From Gemmatimonadetes bacterium 13_1_20CM_4_69_16 (GTDB lineage: Bacteria > Gemmatimonadota > Gemmatimonadetes > Gemmatimonadales > GWC2-71-9): DNA of 44,012 nt. A model generated the notes under the pieces. The model saw only the letters and a program-made list of their open reading frames with translations. It searched no databases and was not told the origin of the DNA. This document shows positions 8,015 through 18,582 of the stretch, piece by piece. A program made the position numbers and the translations under genes. The stretch is from the NCBI GenBank assembly GCA_001919865.1, contig MNIR01000075.1:1-44012 (forward strand). Direction: 5' to 3'. Numbering within the stretch: the stretch's first letter is position 1; every line of letters begins with the position of its first letter.

Positions 8015-8940
8015 CGGCGCAGCAAGAAGGCGAACACGGGGACGCCGAGCAGGGCAGTCACGATGCCCACCGGCAGCTCGCGCGGGGCCACCACGGTGCG
8101 AGCCAGCGTGTCGGCCGCCACGAGCAGAATCCCACCGGCGAGGAAGGCTGTTGGGAAGAGGGTGCGGTGGAGCCGGCCCCACACGAGGCGGCAGACGTGC
8201 GGCACGACGAGCCCGACGAACCCGATCACGCCCGCGACCGCGACTGCGGCGGCGGTCAAGAGCGACGCGGCGAGATAGACGAGCCGCTTGAGCCGTCGCA
8301 CGTCCGCGCCGAGGTATTGCGCGGGCTCCTCGCCGAGGGCCAGCAGGTCGAGGGGCCGGGCGGCCGCGGCGAGGACGGCGAGCGGCAGCGGCGCGTACAC
8401 GACCATCACGAGCACCGTGGTCCACGAGGCGCCGGAGAACCCGCCCCAGAGCCAGAGGAACGCGTTGCGCAGCTCGGTAGCTTGGGCGAGCGAGACGATC
8501 GCGGTGGTGATCGCCCCGGCGAACGCGCCCACAGCCACGCCCCCGAGCAGCAGGATCCGCGGGTCGAGCTCGGCGCCACCCATGAGCCCAAGGCGGTACA
8601 CCAACGCCATCGCGCCCACCGCCCCGACGAACGCCGCGAGTGGAAGGGCCCACGGGCCCGGGAGGTCGAAGGCGATCGCGACCACCGCCCCGAGCCCGGC
8701 CCCGCCCGAGAGGCCGAGCAGGAACGGGTCCGCCAGTGGGTTTCTCACGAGCGCCTGAAGGCCCACGCCCGACACGCCGAGTGCGCCGCCCACCAGAAAC
8801 GCGAGCACCGCGCGGGGAAGGCGGAGCTGCCAGACGATGGGCGAGGCAACCATATCGCGGAGCGGCACCTCCGCGGCCCCGAGCAGCACCGCGCCGGCGA
8901 GCGTCACGACCGCTACAGCCGCGAGCAGGACGTACTTCAT
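7999..8940 (-). CDS. btuC: corrinoid ABC transporter permease BtuC (FecCD family)
   Basis: This 313-residue FecCD-type permease has about ten hydrophobic segments and the family stretches LRLPRAVLAFLVGGALGVSG, GLQALVRNPLADPFLLGLSGG near the N-terminus and VIGFVGLVVPHVCRL plus the closing GVPVFAFLLRR. It forms the membrane channel of the BtuCD complex. ATG 8940 overlaps the btuF stop by four bases (ATGA), which supports the start. Confidence 0.92.
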   Translation of the reverse strand: MKYVLLAAVAVVTLAGAVLLGAAEVPLRDMVASPIVWQLRLPRAVLAFLVGGALGVSGVGLQALVRNPLADPFLLGLSGGAGLGAVVAIAFDLPGPWALPLAAFVGAVGAMALVYRLGLMGGAELDPRILLLGGVAVGAFAGAITTAIVSLAQATELRNAFLWLWGGFSGASWTTVLVMVVYAPLPLAVLAAAARPLDLLALGEEPAQYLGADVRRLKRLVYLAASLLTAAAVAVAGVIGFVGLVVPHVCRLVWGRLHRTLFPTAFLAGGILLVAADTLARTVVAPRELPVGIVTALLGVPVFAFLLRRWTVS

Positions 8941-9836
8941 GGCGTGGCGTCGAGGCGGTGGCGGAGCTCGCGCACCGCTTCTGCGACGCGCGGTCCGGGC
9001 CGCCCAAACAGCTGACCCGGAAGGAACAGGAACCGCCCCGCCCGCACCGCGCGGACCACCCGCCACTCGGGGCGCCCAGCGTAGCGCGGTGGCACGACGC
9101 TGTCCGAGAGGACGGCGACGAAATCCGGGTCGCGGGCGGCGATCGTCTCGATCGAAACCTGCGCCGAGGGCGCAGCGATGTCGTGAAACACGTTGCGGGC
9201 CCCTGCGAGCGAGGCGAGCCGGTCGAGGTAGCTCCCCGCCCCGATCACGATTGGTGGGTTGTCCCAGACGATGAAAACCAGGGACTGGGGGCCGGGGGTT
9301 AGGGGTTGGGGAGGGGCTGCGGCCAGGCTGTCCATGGCACGCGCCAACGAATCGGCCGACGCTACGCGACCTGTGAGCACGCCGAGGCGGCGGGCGGCCG
9401 GCCCAAGCTCCTCGAGCCGATTGAGATCGAGCAGCACCGTCTTGATGCCGAGGCGCTCCAACTGCTCGGCCGCCGTGACGTTCGGGCCGGATCGATATAG
9501 GACGGCGAGGTCGGGGTGTCGTGCCGCGACGGCTTCCACGTTGGGGGGCATGCCGTCGCCGACGCTCGGCACGCGGAGCGCCTCTGGCGGGTAGTCGCAC
9601 CATGCGGTCCGACCCACGAGGCGGTCGCCCGCGCCGATCGCGAACAGCAATTCGGTGAAGGACGGCAGGAGGGATACGACCCGCTGGGCCGGCGCGGCGA
9701 GCCCCACGCGCCGGCCGGCGTCGTCGGTGACGACGACCCCCTGGTGCGACGGCGACCGCTCCGCCTGCCGGCACGCGAGGAGCACGGCCGACAGGAGGAG
9801 GCCCGCGAGGTGGGTGCGATGTGCCCAGCGGCGCAT
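8937..9836 (-). CDS. btuF: corrinoid-binding lipoprotein BtuF
   Basis: The product is a class III (helical-linker) solute-binding protein of about 299 residues. It has a lipoprotein signal with lipobox LLAC, followed by RVVSLLPSFTELLFAIGAGDRLVG, which is the usual BtuF opening, and VPSVGDGMPPNVEAVAARHPDLAV. It catches corrinoid in the periplasm and docks on BtuC. I chose ATG at 9836; a GTG at 9851 in the same frame is possible. Between residues about 155 and 165 a Pro-rich linker is encoded by a strongly G/C-skewed low-complexity stretch (9281-9316), unusual within this family. The gene is the first after the cobalamin riboswitch. Confidence 0.9.
   Translation of the reverse strand: MRRWAHRTHLAGLLLSAVLLACRQAERSPSHQGVVVTDDAGRRVGLAAPAQRVVSLLPSFTELLFAIGAGDRLVGRTAWCDYPPEALRVPSVGDGMPPNVEAVAARHPDLAVLYRSGPNVTAAEQLERLGIKTVLLDLNRLEELGPAARRLGVLTGRVASADSLARAMDSLAAAPPQPLTPGPQSLVFIVWDNPPIVIGAGSYLDRLASLAGARNVFHDIAAPSAQVSIETIAARDPDFVAVLSDSVVPPRYAGRPEWRVVRAVRAGRFLFLPGQLFGRPGPRVAEAVRELRHRLDATP
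9284..9316 (+). repeat. G-run low-complexity tract inside btuF (potential G-quadruplex)
   Basis: The plus strand has five runs of four or five G separated by one to three bases. This meets the usual G-quadruplex pattern on the template strand of btuF. In the protein it gives only a Pro/Gly/Gln-rich linker. Confidence 0.6.
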
Positions 9837-9880
9837 AGCAACAGAGCCCACCCCCGACGGAAGCGGAGATGGGCTAGCGT

Positions 9881-9935
9881 CTGCGCCGGATGCGCAGCGC
9901 CACCATCCCTCCCGCGAGGGATCTACAGGTGGCGC
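9881..9935 (-). promoter_or_regulatory. expression platform of the cobalamin riboswitch
   Basis: On the minus strand the aptamer is followed by a long hairpin (9897-9935) with an outer stem GCGCCACC/GGTGGCGC and an inner stem ATCCCT/AGGGAT, then by a second hairpin (9881-9897, CTGCGC/GCGCAG). The first hairpin shares its outermost two bases (9934-9935) with the P1 strand of the aptamer, so P1 and the hairpin base compete. No U run follows, which argues for translational or Rho-linked control more than classical intrinsic termination. Confidence 0.55.
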
Positions 9936-10077
9936 GAACGGAGACGTCTCCTGGCTTCGGGCGGTCGGCTCGCCTTCCCGGGTGAAGACACCCAGTGGCG
10001 TAGAGCCGTTACCACTTGCCCGTTACAGTGGCGGGGCCGCGCCGGACTCGCACCGGCTTCCGTGATTCCCCGTTCGC
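9934..10077 (-). promoter_or_regulatory. cobalamin (AdoCbl-type) riboswitch aptamer
   Basis: The minus strand carries the conserved cobalamin-riboswitch core: GGTGCGAGTCCGGCGCGG, then CCCGCCACTGTAACGG (10018-10037 region), and the B12-box-like GAAGCCAGGAGACG at 9944-9958. The ends form a perfect 8-base P1 helix, GCGAACGG at 10070-10077 with CCGTTCGC at 9934-9941 (minus-strand reading). It lies just before btuF and so should repress the B12 uptake operon when corrinoid is plentiful. The class is clear; the exact ligand preference (AdoCbl or MeCbl) is not. Confidence 0.93.
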
Positions 10078-10094
10078 TTTGTACGACGAGCGCT

Positions 10095-10123
10095 AGTCTA
10101 TGCGAGGAACCTTCGGAGCGCAA
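10095..10123 (-). promoter_or_regulatory. possible promoter of the B12 operon
   Basis: A weak sigma-70-like pair, TTGCGC and TAGACT spaced 17 bases, would start transcription near 10088, a few bases before P1 of the riboswitch. The match is modest and rests mainly on position. Confidence 0.3.
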
Positions 10124-10127
10124 GACA

Positions 10128-11018
10128 TCAGACGTCAGACGTCTTCTTCCGCAGCGCCACCACGAAACCCACGGCGAGCGCCGCCGCCGCTGCGACCACC
10201 ACGAATGGCACCAGTGACTCGGCCTGGAACGCGTGACCGACCGCAAAAGCGATGGTGACCGCTGCCCCGGCCGGCACGACACGGATGCGGTAGCGGGCGA
10301 AGCGCCGACGCTCGAGCTCCTGCACGCCCAGTGTGTCGAGCGCTGGGGCCGTCACGGTCGCCGTCGTGTCTTCGACCAGCAGATCCACCTCCGCGATCGG
10401 CTGATCGATGGGAATCGCAAGCCGCGCGACGCTCCCGGGAAGGACGTACGCGTAGCTCAATTGCTTCGCCTCGCCCGGCGGAATCGGCCCGAACACCGCC
10501 ACGCGGGTGCCCTGCAGCGCGACCGCTTGCGGCGAGAGGTCGCCCTGGGCGACTTGGAACTGGACCGCCTCGGACGGGATGGCGCCGGCCCACGTGGGTT
10601 GGAGCGTGTCCGCTGCGATGCGCGTCTTGGTGCCGGGATTCACCAGCTCGACCAGCTCGAGCACGTCCCGCGCCCCATCCGGCTTCCGGCGCGCCACCGT
10701 GAGGAGGCGCCGGGCCACCTGCACGCCCGGTCCCGCCGAGGTCGTGTCGTACACCAGCAGCGGCCGCAGCTCGGTGCGCTGCCGGAAGGCCCTCACCGGC
10801 TCGGAGAAATACGCGATGCCGTCGTACCAGCTGGACACGACGTAGATCGCGGCGGTGTCGGGGCGGCCCATCGACAGGGTGAAGGCGCCGCGTGCATCAG
10901 TGCGAGTCGAGTCGACGGGCCCGCCGGCCCCGCCCAGCGTCACTCGATGCAGCACCACCCAGGCGTGGGCCAGCGGAGTGCCGTGTGGCCCACCGTGGAG
11001 GACCCGGCCCGAAGCCAC
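10128..11018 (-). CDS. exported, C-terminally membrane-anchored protein with carboxypeptidase-regulatory-like domain
   Basis: The 296-residue product opens with a beta-sandwich-like stretch (ASGRVLHGG..PLAHAWVVLHRV..DARGAFTLS) typical of carboxypeptidase regulatory-like domains, has further beta-rich sequence, and ends with one membrane segment (LVPFVVVAAAAALAVGFVVAL) and a basic RKKTSDV tail. The annotated GTG at 11018 leaves no export signal. The frame remains open upstream and there encodes LRSTLALACLLAGG, a good signal peptide, but without any ATG, GTG or TTG; a CTG at 11106 is the only near-standard choice. It is the last gene of the long gene train and ends 28 bases from the suggested B12 operon promoter. 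Function unknown. Confidence 0.65.
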   Translation of the reverse strand: MASGRVLHGGPHGTPLAHAWVVLHRVTLGGAGGPVDSTRTDARGAFTLSMGRPDTAAIYVVSSWYDGIAYFSEPVRAFRQRTELRPLLVYDTTSAGPGVQVARRLLTVARRKPDGARDVLELVELVNPGTKTRIAADTLQPTWAGAIPSEAVQFQVAQGDLSPQAVALQGTRVAVFGPIPPGEAKQLSYAYVLPGSVARLAIPIDQPIAEVDLLVEDTTATVTAPALDTLGVQELERRRFARYRIRVVPAGAAVTIAFAVGHAFQAESLVPFVVVAAAAALAVGFVVALRKKTSDV

Positions 11019-11079
11019 CGCACGCTGCGCGACGAGATCGCCGCCCCCACCAGCCAGCAGGCAGGCGAGGGCGAGTGTG

Positions 11080-11580
11080 CTACGGAGTGAACTTCCCGAA
11101 GTCTTCAGGATCGAGATTCTGAAGGTAGGTCTTCAACTCGTCGGGGCCGAGCGGAGTGGGGCCCGGCTCGGCGCCGGGCTCGCCCGTCTCGACCGAGGTG
11201 AGCGCGAGCAAGTTCTCCGTGGTGAAAATCGGCGCCTTGAGCCGCAGCGCCACGGCAATCGAGTCGGAAGGCCGCGCGTCGACTTGAATCACCGCGTCGC
11301 CGCGATAGATATGCAGCTCGGCGTAGTAGGTGTTGTCCTTCACCTGCGTGATGATCACCTTGCGGAGGTCCGCGCCCAGGCCGAGGATGATCTGCTTCAA
11401 GAGGTCGTGCGTCAGCGGCCGCGCGAACTTGACGCCGGCCAGCTCCATCGCGATCGCGCTCGCCTCCGCGGGCCCGATCCAGATCGGGAGCACCCGCTCT
11501 CCCTCCTGCTCCTGAAGGATCACCACCGGCGTATTGGTGGTGCGGTCGAGTCCGAGGTGCGCGACGCGGACCTGGATCAC
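11080..11580 (-). CDS. bifunctional nuclease (BFN/DUF151) family protein
   Basis: The 166-residue protein reads VIQVRVAHLGLDRTTNTPVVILQEQ, then LPIWIGPAEASAIAMELAGV, RPLTHDLL, and DARPSDSIAVALRLKAPIFT, the DUF151 signature. Characterised members have RNase and DNase activity, and bacterial ones are often next to metabolic or ribosomal genes. The GTG at 11580 matches the family start; a CTG at 11595 with GGGAG eight bases upstream is an alternative. It begins eight bases after ahcY ends. A poorly conserved acidic C-terminal tail of about 40 residues follows the domain. Confidence 0.85.
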   Translation of the reverse strand: MIQVRVAHLGLDRTTNTPVVILQEQEGERVLPIWIGPAEASAIAMELAGVKFARPLTHDLLKQIILGLGADLRKVIITQVKDNTYYAELHIYRGDAVIQVDARPSDSIAVALRLKAPIFTTENLLALTSVETGEPGAEPGPTPLGPDELKTYLQNLDPEDFGKFTP

Positions 11581-11588
11581 TTTGGCCG

Positions 11589-14158
<2,570 letters not shown>

Positions 14159-14177
14159 CTCCTGATCCGACGAGGGT

Positions 14178-15980
14178 TTAGACGTTCAAGCTAGCGGCGC
14201 GCCGCCCCGCGGGCAACCGGGCGTCGGGGTCGAGCAGCTTCAGATCCACCGCTTCGGCGAGCGCGAGGCGGAGCAGATCGAGCACTTCGTCGGCGGTGCG
14301 GGCGGCGAGCGCCTGCTCCGCCGCCGCGCGCGCGCGCGCCGCGCCCACCTGCCGTACCGTCCACTTCACGAGCGGCAGCGCCGGCGGCGCGACCGACAGC
14401 GTTTCGTAGCCGAGCCCGATGAGTAGGAACGCCAGGAGCGGTTCCGACGCCATTTCGCCGCACACGCTCGCCGGCTTGCCGGCCGCGCGCGCTGCGTCGG
14501 CCACGAGCTTGAGCAGGCGCAGCACGCTCGGGTCGTGCGGGTTGAAGCGATCGGCCAGCCGCGCGTTGCCACGATCCACGACGAGCGTGTACTGCGTGAG
14601 ATCGTTGGTGCCGACGCTCAGAAAATCGCTGACCGCCGCCAGCCGATCCGCCATCACCGCTGCCGCCGGCGTCTCCACCATCACACCCACGGGGAGCGAC
14701 GCCTTCGCCTCCACGCCGTCGCGCGCGAGATTGGCCGCCTCCTCGCTCACCAGCGCGCGCGTGCGGTCCACCTCGTCGAGCCGGGTGACGAGCGGGATCA
14801 TGACGTGGATGTCGGCGTGCACGGCCGCGCGCAGCGCGGCGCGCAGCTGCGTGCGGAAGATTTCCGGGCGGTCGAGGCACACCCGTATCGCCCGCCAGCC
14901 GAGCTGTGGGTTCCCCTCGGCCTGGACGCGGAACGGGCCGGGCAGCTTGTCGCCGCCCAGGTCGTACGTGCGGACGACGACCGGGTGCCCCGCGAACGCC
15001 TCGCCCACACGGCGGAAGTACTCGGCCTGCTCGTCCTCGGTCGGGAGCGCCGTGTGACTGGTGATGAGGAATTCGGTGCGCAGCAGGCCGACTCCTTCCG
15101 CCCGGTGTTCCTGGGCGGCGCGGATTTCGTCGGGGAGGTCGACGTTGCCGCGCAGCCGGATGCGGACGCCGTCGGTGGTGACGGCCGGCTGCTCGACCAC
15201 CTCCTCGAGCTGGGACGCGAGCTCGCGCCGCCGGCGCTCGCGTGCCCGCGCCTCGGCGATCTCCGGCGCGGTCGGGTTGAGGAGTACGGTGCCGCGCGTG
15301 CCGTCCATCACCAGGGTGGTGCCCTGCTCGATCCGTTGCATCGCGCCCGCCACGCCGAACACGGCGGGAATCCCGATCGAGTGCGCCAGGATCGCGGCGT
15401 GCGAGGTGCGCGTGCCCTCCTCGCTCACCAGCCCGACGACGTGCTCGCGATCGAGCTGCACCGTGAGCCCGGGGCCCAGCTCCTTCGCCACCACCACCGA
15501 GGGCTGCGTGATGCCCTCCCACAGCTCGTCCGCGCCGCGGTGCATGAGGTGCTCGATCACGCGAATCGCCACGCCCGAAAAGTCGGCGAGCCGGTCCTTC
15601 AAACGCGGGCTGCCGGTCGCGGTCCACATGTCGCGCACCTCGAGCGCCTTGAACTCGAACGCCTTCTCGGCCGTGAGGCGGTTCTCGCGGATCAGGTCGG
15701 CGACGCCGGACAGGAACTGTTTGTCCTCGAGCATGAGGAGCTGAGCGTCGAAGATGCGGGCCTCGTCGACGCCGGCGCGATCCTCGGCCTTGGTCTTCAG
15801 CTCCTGGAGGTAGCGCTTCACGTCGCGCACCGCGGCGCGCAGCCGACGGACTTCCTTCTCCACCTGCGAGCGGGGCACGACGCGGTGCGGGACCTCGGGC
15901 ATCGTCCAACGCACCACCACCGCGGGACCCACCGCGATCCCCGCGGACACGCCGATTCCCTTGAGGAGCCGCTCGCTCAT
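14178..15980 (-). CDS. ptsI: phosphoenolpyruvate-protein phosphotransferase (PTS enzyme I)
   Basis: Enzyme I takes phosphate from PEP and passes it to HPr. The 600-residue protein starts [20 protein letters not shown], has the phospho-His in [20 protein letters not shown] (His at about 194), then [23 protein letters not shown] and the C-terminal PEP site ([26 protein letters not shown]). No GAF domain is present, so it is the sugar-type EI rather than the EI-Ntr form. ATG 15980 overlaps the HPr stop by four bases (ATGA). Confidence 0.95.
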   Translation of the reverse strand: MSERLLKGIGVSAGIAVGPAVVVRWTMPEVPHRVVPRSQVEKEVRRLRAAVRDVKRYLQELKTKAEDRAGVDEARIFDAQLLMLEDKQFLSGVADLIRENRLTAEKAFEFKALEVRDMWTATGSPRLKDRLADFSGVAIRVIEHLMHRGADELWEGITQPSVVVAKELGPGLTVQLDREHVVGLVSEEGTRTSHAAILAHSIGIPAVFGVAGAMQRIEQGTTLVMDGTRGTVLLNPTAPEIAEARARERRRRELASQLEEVVEQPAVTTDGVRIRLRGNVDLPDEIRAAQEHRAEGVGLLRTEFLITSHTALPTEDEQAEYFRRVGEAFAGHPVVVRTYDLGGDKLPGPFRVQAEGNPQLGWRAIRVCLDRPEIFRTQLRAALRAAVHADIHVMIPLVTRLDEVDRTRALVSEEAANLARDGVEAKASLPVGVMVETPAAAVMADRLAAVSDFLSVGTNDLTQYTLVVDRGNARLADRFNPHDPSVLRLLKLVADAARAAGKPASVCGEMASEPLLAFLLIGLGYETLSVAPPALPLVKWTVRQVGAARARAAAEQALAARTADEVLDLLRLALAEAVDLKLLDPDARLPAGRRAASLNV

Positions 15981-16318
15981 ACGCCCTCTTCCGCTGCTTT
16001 GTCCTCCGCGTCGCGCAACTCCGCCTCCCGCAGCTCCGCCGTGAGGTGCATCTCGTGAAAGCCGTCGGCCACCAACGCGAGCAACGCCGTCATGGCCGCT
16101 TCCGCATCGTCGCCGTCCGTCATGATGATGAGCGACGAGCCGCATTCGGCGGCGAGCATCATCACCCCCAGGATGCTCTTGCCGTTCACCGCGAGATCGT
16201 CCTTGCGCACTTCGACGGCCGATTTGAAGCGGCTCGCTACCTTGACGAACTCCGCCGCCGGCCGGGCGTGCATCCCCAGCGGGTTGACGATCTTGGCCTC
16301 CCGCTCGATCACCGCCAT
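15977..16318 (-). CDS. ptsH: phosphocarrier protein HPr with acidic C-terminal tail
   Basis: The 113-residue protein has the phospho-His at residue 17 (NPLGMHARPA) and the serine site VNGKSILGVMML that HPr kinase modifies; hprK is in the same train. The domain ends near residue 88 and is followed by about 20 charged residues (ELREAELRDAEDKAAEEG) not found in classical 85-90-residue HPr. It overlaps the EIID end by 10 bases and EI by four. It links EI to the mannose-type EII proteins encoded just upstream. Confidence 0.93.
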   Translation of the reverse strand: MAVIEREAKIVNPLGMHARPAAEFVKVASRFKSAVEVRKDDLAVNGKSILGVMMLAAECGSSLIIMTDGDDAEAAMTALLALVADGFHEMHLTAELREAELRDAEDKAAEEGV

Positions 16319-17061
16319 AGCCACCCCACCAGCGCGGCGACGGCGAGCAGGGCCAGGCCGTAGCGCAGCCCCGTCAGCCTCCCCCGTCCCCACCACAGGA
16401 GCGCACAGCCGGCGGCGGTCGCCACGGCGAGCACCTCCCGCGCCCAGCCGGTGAACGCCCCACCCAAGTAGCCGGCCGACAGCGGCAGCGCCATGCCCAC
16501 GGCCAGCGCCATCGCCGGGCCGCTCCACGCCGCGGCCCGCTGCAGCAGCGGCTGATGCAAGGCGACCGCGACGCGCACGCCGTGCGTCCAGCCCGCCCAC
16601 AGCGCCCACCAGCGCAGCCCGACGTGCCCGACGTTGTACACGACCAGGAAGCCGATCACCGCGTCCAGCCCGAGCCCCAGCGCCACGCCGATGAGCGCGA
16701 GCGCCGACGTGACGGGGAGCCACCCCGCCCAGACCAGGCGGTCGCCGAGCGACCCGAGCGGGCCGCACAGGGCGCTGCGCAGCCGCTCCACTTGCTCCGG
16801 GGTCGCACCCTCGTGCTCGGCCCGCGCCGCCGCTCCCACCGCGAGTCCGCACAGGTAGGGGTGCGCGTTGAAGAAGTGCGCGCCCCGCGCCACGGCCGCT
16901 CGATAAGCGGCGCCATTCTCCCCCGCCCGCAGGTCTCGCAGCAACGGCTCCTCCGCCACCCCGACCCCGATCCCCTGCAGGCGCTCGTAGTTCCACGAGC
17001 CCTGCACGGTGAACAGCCGCAGCAAGGAGCGGCCGAGCGGCGGGCGGCGGGCGCGCGTCAC
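16309..17061 (-). CDS. PTS mannose-family EIID component
   Basis: The 250-residue membrane protein shows GSWNYERLQGIGVGVAEEPLL, ARGAHFFNAHPYLCGLAVGA, LCGPLGSLGDRLVWAGWLP and several membrane segments at the C-terminus; these are the conserved EIID(Man) motifs. With EIIC it forms the sugar channel of the splinter-group PTS. The start is GTG at 17061, overlapping the EIIC stop (GTGA). The substrate cannot be told from sequence. Confidence 0.88.
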   Translation of the reverse strand: MTRARRPPLGRSLLRLFTVQGSWNYERLQGIGVGVAEEPLLRDLRAGENGAAYRAAVARGAHFFNAHPYLCGLAVGAAARAEHEGATPEQVERLRSALCGPLGSLGDRLVWAGWLPVTSALALIGVALGLGLDAVIGFLVVYNVGHVGLRWWALWAGWTHGVRVAVALHQPLLQRAAAWSGPAMALAVGMALPLSAGYLGGAFTGWAREVLAVATAAGCALLWWGRGRLTGLRYGLALLAVAALVGWLWR

Positions 17062-17735
17062 CGCAGCCAGACCAGCACGGTACCGCCGAGCACCCCGGCA
17101 ACGAACCACCCCAGGCTCGCCCCGCGACCCACCACGCGGAGTGTCCCCGCCGTCGCGGCTGCGAGCGCGGCGGCGACGGCAGCGATGCCCAGCAGCGTGA
17201 CACCCCGCAGCGGCAGCGTCCCGGCCAGGAACAGCCGCACCAGGTGGGCGAACCCGAGTCCCGCGGCGGTCACCGCGGCGGCGCGGAGCGCGTCGCGCGC
17301 GATCGCCGAGACGTGCAGCCGCACCAGCAGGCGCGCATCCCCGGCCTCGAGCCGGTCGGTGACCGCGTGCACCGCGCGGGCGGTGGCGCGGCGCACGATG
17401 TACATGCTCAAGCCGCCCAGCATGGCCGTGACGAGCCCCACCAGCGCTCCCAACCCGAGACCGAGCGCCCCCGCGGCGCCGTGGGCCGCGCTCACCGCGG
17501 CGACGGTGGCCGGGCCGTACTCCGGGTAGCGCGTCGCGCCCATCGGCAACACGTCGTACTGGAACAGCTCGAACAGGACGCCCAACTGGAGTCCCGCCCC
17601 GAGGTCGCCGAGCATCGCGCCGGCGATGGGCCCCGCCACGATGGGACGCGCGATCATCATCTGGGGCACGCTCACGAGATCGAGGCCGACGAGCGTGCCC
17701 CACAGCAGCAGGACGAGCTGGAGCTCGAGGCTCAC
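17058..17735 (-). CDS. PTS mannose-family EIIC component
   Basis: The 225-residue protein has several membrane segments with LVGLDLVSVPQMMIARPIVAG, GAMLGDLGAGLQLGVLFELF, and RYPEYGPATVAA, matching EIIC of the mannose/sorbose group. GTG 17735 overlaps the EIIB stop by four bases. It is a little shorter than typical EIIC (about 250-270 residues), but the core motifs are present. Partner of EIID in the membrane. Confidence 0.85.
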   Translation of the reverse strand: MSLELQLVLLLWGTLVGLDLVSVPQMMIARPIVAGPIAGAMLGDLGAGLQLGVLFELFQYDVLPMGATRYPEYGPATVAAVSAAHGAAGALGLGLGALVGLVTAMLGGLSMYIVRRATARAVHAVTDRLEAGDARLLVRLHVSAIARDALRAAAVTAAGLGFAHLVRLFLAGTLPLRGVTLLGIAAVAAALAAATAGTLRVVGRGASLGWFVAGVLGGTVLVWLR

Positions 17736-18205
17736 GCGAACTCCTCGAGTGGGACGGGGCGCGCGGTGGGCACGTCCTGGGCCGTGATCTCGATCCCCTG
17801 TCCGGCGAGCTCCTTCAGCTTGACGGCCTCGCTGTCGCTCAGGTACACGTAGCGCAGCCGCTGCGAGCGGCCCGGCTGGTGATGGATCCCGCCCAAGTTG
17901 ATCCGCTTCACGCGATGGCTGTTGGCGGACAGGGCGGCGAGCGTGTCGATGCTGCCCGCGAGCAGGATACCGGGTCGCGGATCCGCCTCCCATTCGGGGA
18001 GCCGCTGAGCCGCTTCGGCGATGGAGGCGAAGCTCACCTCGATATGCGGGGGCACCCCCATGCGATACAGGTCCTGCTCCCAGTCGCTCGCGCGCACCGC
18101 GTCGTCGACGAGCACGATGAAGCCCACGTGGAACGGCTGCCCCCAACCCACGATCACCTGGCCGTGAATCAAACGATCGTCTACTCGGTAGAGCACGATG
18201 CTCAT
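17732..18205 (-). CDS. PTS mannose/sorbose-family EIIB component
   Basis: The 157-residue cytoplasmic protein has the phospho-His in RVDDRLIHGQVIVGWG (His 14), and RINLGGIHHQPGRSQRL, and YLSDSEAVKLKELAGQGIEI, all typical of EIIB(Man). It receives phosphate from EIIA. It overlaps EIIA and EIIC by four bases each. Confidence 0.93.
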   Translation of the reverse strand: MSIVLYRVDDRLIHGQVIVGWGQPFHVGFIVLVDDAVRASDWEQDLYRMGVPPHIEVSFASIAEAAQRLPEWEADPRPGILLAGSIDTLAALSANSHRVKRINLGGIHHQPGRSQRLRYVYLSDSEAVKLKELAGQGIEITAQDVPTARPVPLEEFA

Positions 18206-18582
18206 GCCGCCGGCGTGCGGATGGCTTTGCTTCCCGCCTCCCCGGCTCGGCGCGCAGCCTCGAGGGGTGGCAGGTCGCGGTGGAACACGAAGTCGAGCAG
18301 CATCGCCAGGTTGACCCCGGTGACCACCGCGACGTCGGTCCTGCCCTTCGCGAGCCGGATGGCACTCGTGAGGCACGAGCCCCCCGGCAGGTCCACGAAC
18401 AGGACCGCCGGCTTCCCACCGATCGCCGCGGCGAGGCGCTCCGAGAGCGCGCCCGAGTCACAGCCGTCATTGCTCACCGGGATGAGGGCGTCCTCGACAC
18501 CGGTGATCGTCCCGACGGCCGATTTGAGCGCCTGCGCGACCGCCGCGTGCGACACAATCACGCCGCGCAACGGCTCACTCAT
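18202..18582 (-). CDS. PTS mannose-family EIIA component
   Basis: The 126-residue protein has the phospho-His at residue 12 (GVIVSHAAVAQAL), the glycine-rich FVDLPGGSCLTSAIRLA and VVTGVNLAMLLDF, which define the EIIA(Man) fold. It takes phosphate from HPr and gives it to EIIB. It overlaps hprK by eight bases. In several proteobacteria a rapZ gene sits between hprK and this gene; here it is absent. Confidence 0.93.
   Translation of the reverse strand: MSEPLRGVIVSHAAVAQALKSAVGTITGVEDALIPVSNDGCDSGALSERLAAAIGGKPAVLFVDLPGGSCLTSAIRLAKGRTDVAVVTGVNLAMLLDFVFHRDLPPLEAARRAGEAGSKAIRTPAA

Noticed and set aside
14159-14177. SAM or SAH riboswitch before metK-ahcY
   Set aside because: Only 19 bases separate ptsI and metK, and the upstream coding sequence shows no such fold.
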